Shown here: piece by piece, positions 55,336 through 64,000 of the stretch
How the letters are laid out: the number at the start of each line of letters is the position of its first letter
Numbering within the stretch: position 1 is the stretch's first letter
DNA from: Stomorhina lunata
Lineage: Eukaryota > Arthropoda > Insecta > Diptera > Rhiniidae
Length of the DNA stretch: 64,000 bases
Assembly (NCBI GenBank): GCA_933228675.1
Contig: OW121741.1
Coordinates: 73,420,629-73,484,628, forward strand
Direction of reading: 5' to 3'
The notes under the pieces: generated by a model
Database searches by the model: none
What the model saw: the letters and a program-made list of their open reading frames with translations, nothing else
Told to the model about the DNA's origin: nothing
Program-made: the position numbers and the translations under genes

Positions 55336-56601
55336 AAGAGTACTCTAAATAAAATTTGTAGTTGGATTTTCTTAAATAAAAGTCAAACCTTTTAATATAA
55401 AAACTCTACAAAATACGCAAATATAATGACATATTATACAAAATCATTTAGCATTAAAATGTTTACTTACTACTCGGGTTTTGCAAAATTATCGACTTTT
55501 TTCGGAAACCCTCCCATTAAAGATTTTACAGTTGCTTCTGATACCTTTTTGGAGCATGTGTTCCACCTGCGCTTAAAATCGGATATGTTCTTGGAAATCT
55601 TTCCTGTGTTCTTCAATTCCTTTTTTACCAGAGCCCAATACCTTTCCACAGGCCGAAGTTCTGGACAGTTAGGTGGATTTGCCTCTCGTGGTACAAAAAT
55701 GACATTATTCTTTGAGTACCACTCAAGTGCCTTTTTTCCATAATGGCATGATGCCAAATCGGGCCAAAAAAATGTAGTCACTCTGTGCTCTCTTAAAAAG
55801 GGTAACAACCGTTTTTGTAGGCACTCCTTTATATAAATTTCTGTGTTTATTGTGCCAGATGCCACAAATAATTTACTTCTTTTGCCACAACTGCAAATAG
55901 CTTGCCACACGAGAAACTTCTTAGGGAATTTTGTTTGTTTTTTTGTGCGAAACTCTTGCCGAACATTGCCCCGTTTATCAGCAACATAAAAATCTTGACC
56001 AGGAAGTTGAGAAAAGTCTGCCAGTACGTATGTTTCATCATCCATCACACAACAGGTGTATTTTTTTATAAAATCAGACTTCAATTTTTTCGCTCGTTTT
56101 TTTGCTTCTAAGTTCTTTATAGCATTGCGATCTGGAACCTTTTGGACTTTGTATGTCTTCAGTCCAGCATAAGCTTTGACTCTATGTGCAAAATTCGTAG
56201 AACATTTCACCGTACGAGGTGCTTTTCTTAAAGAAGTGTTAGGCGCTCTTCGAAAGAGTCGCTCGACTTCTTTTGCCTTACCAATATCTGTAGGACCTTT
56301 TTTCCTCCCTGATCCAGGTTTTCTTTGCTCAGGTTTTCCTTATACCGTCTGATGGCATTAGAAACCGTTCGAGGGTCAACTTTCAAATTGTTAGCTATTT
56401 TTTTAAAAGTTCATGACGGATTTTTTTGAAAAGTTTTAATTATATTTTCACGAACTTTTTTTTCGCAGTCCATTTTGATTGAAATAACTATTGAAAATTA
56501 ATAATTTCTAAAATAATAGTATCTGACATATCTATAGAAACTATAATAAATTATAAATTTTGTCTAAAATAGTAAATGCATATTTTTTTTAGAACACTCT
56601 T
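55336..56601 (-). mobile_element. Tc1/mariner element, DD37E-type
   Basis: A 1266-bp element flanked by TA at 55334-55335 and 56602-56603. TIRs are AAGAGTACTCTAAATAAAAT and, reversed, AAGAGTGTTCTAAAAAAAAT. It contains one damaged transposase gene. The start of a second copy is at 63905. Confidence 0.88.
55470..56473 (-). pseudogene. Tc1/mariner transposase, DD37E spacing
   Basis: The N-terminal part starts MDCEKKVRENIIKTFQKNPS at 56473. A stop follows (about 56413), then KIANNLKVDPRTVSNAIRRY, a helix-turn-helix. A frameshift near 56335 leads into the frame with RKKGPTDIGKAKEVERLF that continues without stop to 55470. The C-terminal 246 codons hold the catalytic acids: Asp in CVMDDETYV, Asp in FFWPDLASCHY and Glu in CPELRPVERYW. 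I count 37 residues between the last two, the spacing of DD37E families. One stop and one frameshift inactivate it. Confidence 0.85.
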
Positions 56602-56603
56602 TA

Positions 56604-56689
56604 TGTATGTAAGTGTGTGACCTATCCACCGCCATTTCCGTTGACATACCTTTATCATACATGGGCATACTGCATTACTTTTTTACTGC
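56604..56689. other. Spacer
   Basis: No feature seen. Confidence 0.3.
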
Positions 56690-56818
56690 ACTAAGCGTTT
56701 CAGTAATCAGTAAATGTTTACTGATTACTGAAACAAAAAATCAGTATTCAGTAAATTTTACTGATTACTGAAGAAATAAATCAGTATTCAGTAAATTTTA
56801 CTGAATACTGAAAATGTC
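56690..56818. repeat. CAGTATTCAGTAAATTTTACTGA palindromic repeats
   Basis: Three imperfect, self-complementary units built from CAGTAAATTTTACTG and ATTACTGAAGAAATAAATCA. They could form hairpins. No gene. Confidence 0.8.
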
Positions 56819-57365
56819 TCTTTAATGGAATGGCCTGCACAGTCACCTGATTTAAATCCCATCGAGAATTTGTGGGCCGATGTTAAGAAGAAGGTATCCG
56901 AAGTCAAACCGACTAATAATAGTGACCTCTGGGTGACAGTGCAACAGGCCTGGTACTCCATTCCTTTAGAGAGATGCCAGAACTTAGTCAATTCTATGAC
57001 AAGGCGATGCAAAGCAGTTATTTCTAACAAGGGTAACGCAACTAAATATTAAAAACACTACGTAAGGATAGCTAAGGCATTGCTACTCACATCATGACTA
57101 CAGCAAACCATATTATTATAAATGTACAATTTTTTCTTTCAGATCAAGATGAGCCGTGCTTTTATTTTGACACATGATTTTTTAAGAGTTTATGGGAAAA
57201 GTTAATTTTATACATAAATTTGAATTCATATGAAATTATTTTTCTTTTTATCGGTCTTTGTGAATATTTTGTAAAACACTAAAAGAAATTACAAACCAAA
57301 TAAGATTTTGTTAACAGTTTAAAATCAGTGTTCTAGTGGTGCTATTATTTTGACAGCAGCTGTAC
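56819..57365 (+). pseudogene. Tc1-like transposase C-terminus and 3' TIR
   Basis: The frame 56825-57052 reads MEWPAQSPDLNPIENLWADV, the third catalytic motif of Tc1-type (DDE) transposases, and continues to LVNSMTRRCKAVISNKG, a normal Tc1 ending. The 3' end (TGCTATTATTTTGACAGCAG at about 57341) fits a Tc1-type TIR. Everything before the PDLNPIE motif is missing, so it is a fragment left by a truncation. Confidence 0.85.
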
Positions 57366-57569
57366 CTCTATAAAAGCAGAGATTTGCTTTGTCGCGTTTA
57401 GAAGATCTTCATATTTTTGCGATTCGGCCATCATATATTAAGGATTTGCCGCAATCAATTGTTTGCAAAGGTTTTTAGGTGCTTATCGATGGCATTTGTG
57501 CTTTTTCAAATTTCGCAGCCGTAACACAAGATGGACTTGATATTCGAATTGTATATTAGTAACTTAGTT

Positions 57570-58335
57570 CGGAGAATCCCGAATGCTGACCATATAGCCT
57601 TTACCACTGAGGTCAAATGTATTTTTTTTTTTTTTTTTGTATAAAGACAAATATTTTCTAAATTTTGTCTTCATACAAAGAATTTCCCAAAACTTATATA
57701 AATATTTACACTTTTTCCGTTTTGGTTTGGACCTTTAAGAAAACTGGGTAGACCACAGATGGACCGCTTGTCTAGAAATTCAGCAGTTTTACTACAGTTA
57801 AAAAAAACGTATACAAGAAATAAACATAAAATTGTCATTATTTTCGGATTTACGAGCATTTAAATGATTTTAGTCTTATTTTAAGTTTTGACTGAAGAGT
57901 TAGTTTTGACTGAAGAGTTCGTTTGGGAGCTAAGGTCAAATATGGACCGATTTCAACAAAATTTCGTATAGTGATTTCCGTATACATAAGCTGTTTTAAA
58001 TTTCATTGAAATATACTGATTTTTGCAGCCAAAATACCAATTTCGGGAAGTGAGACCTATGGGAGGTACCCTAAATAATGGACCGATTTGAACGAATTTC
58101 AATAGCCATGGTCCCACTACCAAAATAATTTTGCCAAATTTTATCAAATTATCTTTTGAATTGCGACCTGTACTTTAATTACAAAGTTTACGAGGAGGTC
58201 CAGTCATCCAGACAGGCGGACTGACTGACATCGCTAAATCGTCACAGGAAGGGATAACAATTTTATTGGTATACTTAAAGTTGGGTCAGCACAAACTTAT
58301 AATACCCTTTCCACCAATGGTGGTGAAGGGTATAA
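57570..58335 (-). mobile_element. mini-me/DINE-1-like element, diverged full copy
   Basis: A degenerate reversed tail near 57580, shared internal blocks (AAAGACAAATATTTTC, GGGAAGTGAGACCTATGGGA), a reversed GTCY tract near 58210-58230 and the head hairpin ACCAATGGTGGTGAAGGGTA at 58313. Confidence 0.75.
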
Positions 58336-58375
58336 TTAAAGGTACCTACACATCTAATAATCTAGTTATTCACAT

Positions 58376-59500
58376 TAATGTGTGTCGACGCTTTTCCGCC
58401 ATAGCCTCCAGGCATAATCTTTGTCTTGGAAATATTGATTTCCCGCCCAGCTGCCAAAGGTTCAACAGTGATAGCGTTAGTATTTTCTTTAAGGTGACCT
58501 GAGCTTTGGCTCAGACGACATACGTCATCAGCAAATTCCAAGTCCTAAAGATGTTTAAAGGGTGTAAATTGGATACCGTGTCTACAATTCAGAGCATTGT
58601 GTTGTCGATGACGAGGATAAAAAGTATACGTGACAAGTCTTACTTCAGTAATAACTTCGAACGGATTTGAGAATTTACCTTTGTGTAGGATCCGACATTT
58701 AAAATTTACGTACATTGCCTGAATTAAGTTCACAATTTTCGTTGGCATGTTACGTTTTTTTTAAGTCTCCTATTGACACTGTCGAAGGCCTTCATAAAGT
58801 CGATAAACGCTGGGTAAATAAGGACAACACAAGATGGATTCTCACTGAATACAAACTGATTTTTGCGAAGTGTAGAGGAAACTGCATCGGATATTCTGTT
58901 CAAAATTACTCGACTTAGTAGTTTGCTAGGTATTGGAAAAAGTGTTTTGGGTATTTTGACTAGTATTGAAGGTACATATTACAGGAGCTTGGGAGAGCTT
59001 CTTCTTCTCGTTTATCCTTCAACATCACATAAAAGCATTTCCGTTGAGATATTGTTCTTGTCCGGGGCTTTGTTGCGTTTAGGCCTTTAATGACGTTCTT
59101 CACTTCTTGCATTGTTGGTGGATTGCCTGAAATTCCATTGAATATACACTCATGGTTGATTTCATTGTGCACTTCTGTCAGTGGTGCTAGTCCAATAGGA
59201 TTGTTTAATGTTGACTTGAAGGTAGGTTTGCACACAACGCCTTTGATATATTGCATAAGGTCTTCATGTCGCCATTAGTCACAACTGATTTAGCTTGTCT
59301 CACTTGTTCAATTATCGATATTCTCTTGACTTTTTTATTTTATTGCACAGATCGCAACGGACGACTTTAGCAACTCCGTTATCAATTAAAATTGTATTTT
59401 TTAAATTTTCTGTTGTTCTATCAAGTCCCACGTTGCTTGTGTTAGCCAAATTTTTCTTTTATGATCTCTAAATCCTAGTGTTTTTGCGCTTACGTAAAGA
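58376..59500 (-). pseudogene. RTE-like LINE remnant of a second subfamily
   Basis: Minus-strand pieces in order are LGFRDHKRKIWLTQATWDLI (about 59480), EVHNEINHECIFNG and PTMQEVKNVIKGL (59210-59090), MPTKIVNLIQAMYVNFKC (58748), CRHGIQFTP and LEFADDVCRLSQS (about 58545-58500), then NISKTKIMP. This is the usual order of linker, fingers, palm and FADD box of an RTE-type polymerase. Many stops and frame changes break it. Its sequence differs from the RTE-like elements at 29.8 and 46.5 kb. Confidence 0.75.
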
Positions 59501-59937
59501 TAACTCAAAATTTGTTTACTTGTCAAATTTTATGTTTTTATTATACCCTTCACCACCATAGGTGGAAGGTATTATTAGTTTGTGCTGATGTATGTAACGC
59601 ATAGAAATATTTGTCTTTGACCCATCTTTTAGTATACCAATAAGCTTAGAATCACTTTCTGAGTCGATTTAGCGTTGTCCGTCTGTCCGTCCGTCCGTCT
59701 GGCTGGCTGGCCTCATGTAAACCTTGTAATCAAACTACAGGTCGCATTTCTAAAGATAATTTGATGAAATTTGGCACAGATTATTTGTTTGATAATAGGA
59801 CCATGGCTATTGAAATTCGTCGAAATCGGTCTATTATTTATGGTACCTCCCATAGGTCCCACTTCCCGGAATTGATATATTGGCCACAAAAATCAATATT
59901 TTTTTACGAAATTTAAATCATATACGGGTTATGTAAA

Positions 59938-61366
59938 AAATGGGGCTTAAGACCGATAGTTGTGTATTGGATATGGTTGCGCAGTATGGTGGGAAGCAGT
60001 TAGCAAGGGCTCTTTTCTTACTTCTCTCAACAAGGTACAACGTTGTGCCAGTATTGGTATAACCGGTGCCCTTAAAAGCACACCTCAAGCAGCCCTAGAC
60101 ATCATGCTGTCGTTATACCCCCTTGATATCTTCATTAAGGGGATGGCTATGAGAAGTCTAGTAAGGCTGTACGAGGCGGGTATGCTTAGGTTTAGGCATG
60201 TGGGACACTCCAGTATTCTGAGCTTAACAGGCTCCCGGGGCTTGGAGTCAGGTCTACCACGATCTGACTATTTAGTCAAGGAACTACTGTTCAGCTCAGC
60301 TCCAGAGATCGTAATCCCCGAAAGATCCGACTGGAATGGGCAAACAGCACTTTTTCAAGGCTTTTCGATCCTCACGGATGGATCAAAAATGGATTGCGGG
60401 ACTGGTTCTGGAGTTTTCCTGTGGGATCAAAATATTAGGAAATCCTTTAGACTCGCGGATGAGTGCAGTGTCTTCCAGGCAGAGATTTTTGCCATTTGGA
60501 AGGCTACAGAGCTCATTCAAGGTCTTATAGCTGTTAACAGTGAGGTGACAATTTATGTCGATAGCCAGGCCGCGCTCAAGGCGTTGCGGGGTTATGGGGT
60601 TACCTCCAAATTAGTCAAAAAATGTAGGATAGCTCTTCATGAGCTATCACTTTGCTATAGGATTAGATTGTGCTGGGTTCCGGGTCATTGTGACATCGTT
60701 GGCAACGAAGTTGCGGACGAAGTTGCAAGACACGGCTCAAGTCTAGACTTAAGCCAAAGAGTACTGGATTTGGCTCCGCCTATCTGTCACTTTTATCTAG
60801 GCATTAAGTCCTGGACTAGCCAGGAAACCACAAGGCTGTGGGGTAACATGGCCACGTGTAGGACATCTAGAGCTATATGGCCTAAACTGGACAGTAATGG
60901 TACAAAGCTTCTATTAAGTCTAAATAGGTCAAGCTTAGGAAGATGTATAGGGTTCCTTACGGGACATTGGGCCTTAAATTCGAGGCTACATGGGTGGGAT
61001 AGCAGCATTTCAGACCTCTGCAGACTATGTCTAGATGAGGATTCGTCCGAGTCGGTGGAACACATTCTCTGTCACTGTCCAAGGCTGCAAAACCTAAGAC
61101 TTAAACTTCTAGGCAGCAGATTCCTTGCTGACCTACAGGATCTACAACAGTGTAGGTTAATTGATATTGTAGGGTTCATCACGGGTCTCAACTGGCCTAG
61201 ATAGGGTAGTCTTCTCTTCAACTCTCTACTACCTTTCTCTTTCCCTATCTTCATTCTTTCTTTCTTTATTCTTTCTTTTCTCCCTCTCTGTTAAAGGATC
61301 ACAATGGACCCCTGGGGTCTCCGAGTGTTGGTATCTTTGACACCTCCTTTATTACCTAACCTAACC
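59938..61366 (+). mobile_element. 5'-truncated RNase H LINE (LOA/I-like), copy 3
   Basis: An 8-bp duplication TATGTAAA at 59930-59937 and 61367-61374. The 3' tail is CCTAACCTAACC, as in copy 2. It includes about 160 bp of 3' UTR with C/T-rich stretches. Confidence 0.88.
59960..61204 (+). pseudogene. LINE ORF2 C-terminus: RT thumb, RNase H, CCHC
   Basis: An open frame of 414 codons, entered at a TTG because the 5' part is truncated and shifted. It starts in the RT thumb (GYGCAVWWEAV; KVQRCASIGITGAL). RNase H follows with ILTDGSK (Asp about 139), FQAEIFAI (Glu about 174), IYVDSQAAL (Asp about 200) and NEVADEVA (Asp about 253), with WVPGH before the last. The C-terminal motif is CRLCLDEDSSESVEHILCHC. 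It is the most complete of the three related copies, with no internal stop, but lacks endonuclease and RT palm. Confidence 0.88.
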
Positions 61367-61438
61367 TATGTAAACCTAAATCACTGTACCAAATTTCCTT
61401 GAAATCGGTCCACATTTTACCATAGCTCCCATACAAAC

Positions 61439-62019
61439 TCTGTAATAACTGTAATCAATTCGCCAAATTTCGAGATCATCGGTCTTCATTTGACCCTAGC
61501 TCTCATATAAGTCCAAACTACGGAAACAGCTTAAATCTGTAAGTTTTGAGAATATGTTTGTATAATGGCAGAATTTAGCAAATATTTGTCTTTAATTAGT
61601 AAAAAGAACACCTTTGACCTTAATGGTGAAGGGTATCGTATGGTCGGGCTTGACCGACTATAGCACTTTCTTACTTGTTGTATATAAATACGGTAAGTTA
61701 ACGCAATAATTAAACTGCGCTCGATTTTGACAACTATATTTACCGACAAAAGGGAGACCTAGTGGCTAAAGATAGTTTTCGAGATATAGCGTTATAAAAA
61801 ATGGAGAAGGTTGCGTAAATGTAAAAAACTTTTCATAAAATTTTAACTTTTGTCTGCAACTCTGTAATTTTTTGACTAATCTTTACTTATCAAATTTATG
61901 CGAAAATTTTTCATAAAGTTTAGGTTTCAGATAAATTTGGCAAAAAAATCAGGTTATTTTATAACGTCTAATAATCTGCATTAAAGCTATAAATAATCTT
62001 CAAACCTAACCACTTAACC
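61439..62019. repeat. Tandem segmental duplication, unit 1
   Basis: Repeated at 62107-62687 with an offset of 668 bp and near identity. It spans the tail of the mini-me-like element and about 340 bp of its 3' flank. Confidence 0.93.
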
Positions 62020-62106
62020 TTTTCTCAAAACGCACTAAATGGGACTAAAAGGCTCGTAAATCCGAAGATAATGAGAACTTTAAGTTTATTTTTCACATAC
62101 ATAATT

Positions 62107-62687
62107 TCTGTAATAACTGTAATCAATTCGCCAAATTTCGAGATCATCGGTCTTCATTTGACCCTAGCTCTCATATAAGTCCAAATGACGGAAACAGCTT
62201 AAATCTGTAAGTTTTGAGAATATGTTTGTATAATGGCAGAATTTAGCAAATATTTGTCTTTAATTAGTAAAAAGAACACCTTTGACCTTAGTGGTGAAGG
62301 GTATCGTATGGTCGGGCTTGACCGACTATAGCACTTTCTTACTTGTTGTATATAAATACGGTAAGTTAACGCAATAATTAAACTGCGCTCGATTTTGACA
62401 ACTATATTTACCGACAAAAGGGAGACCTAGTGGCTAAAGATAGTTTTCGAGATATAGCGTTATAAAAAATGGAGAAGGTTGCGTAAATGTAAAAAACTTT
62501 TCATAAAGTTTTAACTTTTGTCTGCAACTCTGTAATTTTTTGACTAATCTTTACTTATCAAATTTATGCGAAAATTTTTCATAAAGTTTAGGTTTCAGAT
62601 AAATTTGGCAAAAAAATCAGGTTATTTTATAACGTCTAATAATCTGCATTAAAGCTATAAATAATCTTCAAACCTAACCACTTAACC
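62107..62687. repeat. Tandem segmental duplication, unit 2
   Basis: Second unit. The 87 bp between the units (ACGCACTAAATGGGACTAAA...) is the mini-me-like internal sequence that unit 1 lacks upstream, so unit 2 sits in the ancestral context. Confidence 0.93.
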
Positions 62688-62792
62688 AAGAACAATTCAT
62701 AAACTGAAATATAAATTACACTCTGATACAGTGAAAATACACTCGGAACGAAACCAAGCTCAACCAGTAGAACTCGGTTAGAAGATCATTTT

Positions 62793-63795
62793 ACCATTTT
62801 TTAAATTTTCGATATACCCTCAAAATCGAAAGTTATCGATAAAAGAAGGAGAAAAGAAGGCTTAACTGAGTCATTTTTACATCGATTTTAAATGTTAAAA
62901 TGTGTTTCGACAGAAAACAAAATAGGCTTTCACTTCGTAAAGACCTTTTTTAACATGACCAATTTATCACAAAAATATTTTCCGCTGAAGTTAAAATTGT
63001 ATTTTTTTTTTTTTTTTTGATTTTTTCAACTTCGGAAGCTTTTTTTTCGTAAAATTTATCAGAAGACCTAATATATTTTGACTTTAAAAAAAATCATTGT
63101 TACCATTTTGTAAAACAAGAGTACTTTAATTAAAATCGGAAACATATTAACAGAGATATAACAATTTTAGTAAAAATGGTGATTTCAGTATTATTTGTAT
63201 ATTAGAAAATTTTCTATACAATACTACTTTGGAGTGTTTTTTCAACTTTTTTCGAAAGTAGAGAAATGGCGGTCGGATTATTATGGCATTCGGTGAGAAA
63301 CTTCAAATAACAACGTTATCACGTGGCGCCCGGGCCATGAAGTTGAAATTTGCGTTTATAAGAAAAAAAATATGGACAATTTTTTAGTTCTTGCAAAATT
63401 TAACTTTTTTAGTAAACATTTTAACAAAGTGTAAATATTAATTCATAATGTAGACTCAATTATCTTTCTATCGTACGTAAGTAGTAGCGTATAAATCGGC
63501 TAAGGATTTTTTGAGTTATCGGAAATTTTCATAGAAATTTTGGGTCCTTGAAGACATCTATTTGATTTTATGATATTTGTTGCTGGAAAGCAAATTGGGT
63601 CTAAATTACAAATTAACATTCAGATTTTGTCAAAAAGTTAAGCTTATAGGTCAAAATTTGCAAAAACCGAAAAATTGCACATTTTTCTGGCCGGCACTAC
63701 TTGAAATTCGAAAAAAGTGACTTAAGAAGTTAACTAAAAATGCTTCTTTTGTCTTTTACGGTAAAAATATACACTGTCACTCGTTTCACGTTTGA
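62793..63795 (-). repeat. Dispersed repeat R, copy 2 (inverted)
   Basis: Reverse complement of 26345-27248. It holds an additional segment of about 118 bp at about 63063-63181 and is therefore the longer version. No ORF and no TIRs found. Confidence 0.85.
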
Positions 63796-63904
63796 GTGGA
63801 AAGCAACTAAGAACCGTTGGTCTTCGCAATACCAGAAAAGGATTTGGTCGTGAAAGTTGGGATGATTTCAAGACAGTCAAACCGAGAACGGCAATATAGG
63901 CATA

Positions 63905-64000
63905 AAGAGTGTTCTAAAAAAAATATGCATTTACTATTTTAGACAAAATTTATCCATAGTGCAAGAAATAATTTATTTTTTGATCAAGTTAGTTTCTATA
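63905..64000 (+). mobile_element. DD37E-type Tc1/mariner element, start of copy 2
   Basis: TA at 63903-63904 followed by AAGAGTGTTCTAAAAAAAAT and ATGCATTTACTATTTTAG, identical to the 5' end of the element at 55336-56601. The following bases diverge by an indel and then rejoin at TAGTTTCTATA. It is cut by the window end. Confidence 0.85.

Larger units (their letters stand above)
59542..61678 (+). mobile_element. mini-me/DINE-1-like element with nested LINE
   Basis: The head TATACCCTTCACCACCATAG is at 59543 and the GTCY tract at 59678-59705. Homology breaks at 59937, resumes at 61367 and runs to the tail CTTTCTTACTTGTT at about 61678. The insert is the LINE at 59938-61366, with TATGTAAA on both sides. 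Confidence 0.85.

Noticed and set aside
60793..61254. Minus-strand ORFs over the third LINE
   Set aside because: Shadows of the 414-codon LINE frame.

Overview
This window looks like AT-rich, repeat-dominated euchromatin or pericentromeric DNA from a dipteran, most likely a calyptrate fly. The reasons are the many mini-me/DINE-1-like elements with (GTCY)n tracts, DD41D mariners, RNase H-bearing LINEs, RTE-like LINEs, tRNA-derived SINEs and spliceosomal introns. Nothing bacterial or viral is visible. The species assignment is inference.

The only convincing host genes form a minus-strand cluster between about 18.3 and 43.0 kb. It holds five tandem paralogs of a small secreted DUF1091 (DM8)-type protein and one orphan first exon. 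I reconstructed the gene model by eye: exon 1 (63 nt) encodes a signal peptide beginning MFNVIKFLILL, exon 2 (318 nt) carries the four-cysteine core, and exon 3 (171-177 nt) carries the conserved INV.L.PS.TPDLRWV..SEF tail. Introns are in phase 0. Paralogs 1 (18294-19337) and 3 (27962-28897) look intact at 185 and 183 aa. Paralog 2 (22912-23803) has a 4-bp frameshifting deletion in exon 3. Paralog 4 (33018-33341) is cut in exon 2 by a 3.3-kb AT-rich satellite. Paralog 5 (36909-39687) has a first intron swollen by nested transposons and an exon 2 without a clear acceptor. Its exon 1 was copied again at 42913-42975 by a 2.2-kb segmental duplication.

Layout: 0-7 kb holds a 31-bp palindromic satellite, mini-me-like elements, a strict 132-bp tandem repeat carrying a CTCF-like core in every unit, and foldback elements. 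7-11 kb holds two 5'-truncated RNase H LINEs on the minus strand, with 11-bp and 13-bp target duplications. 11.9-18 kb holds a TIR element carrying a mini-me-like element, an almost intact DD41D mariner (15264-16566), and a mini-me-like element split by a 526-bp MITE with a TAA duplication. 18-29 kb holds DUF1091 genes 1-3 with MITEs, a SINE and minisatellites between them. 29.8-32.1 kb is a decayed RTE-like LINE. 33-44.6 kb holds the satellite, DUF1091 genes 4-5 and the segmental duplication, in which one copy has a mariner insertion and the other has the matching empty TA site. 44.6-53 kb holds foldback, RTE, non-LTR, hAT and SINE remnants. 55.3-57.4 kb holds a DD37E-type Tc1/mariner element and a Tc1 fragment. 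57.6-62.7 kb holds mini-me-like elements, an RTE remnant, a nested RNase H LINE and a 668-bp tandem duplication. 62.8-64 kb holds an inverted partner of the 26.3-27.2 kb repeat and the start of another DD37E element.

The transposons form datable nests (LINE in INE, MITE in INE, mariner in MITE in DUF1091 intron). I found no operon, defence system or CRISPR array. The best leads are the DUF1091 cluster, the CTCF-like tandem repeat, the filled/empty mariner site and several apparently undescribed MITEs with clean target duplications. All element and domain names come from reading the sequence, without database searches.
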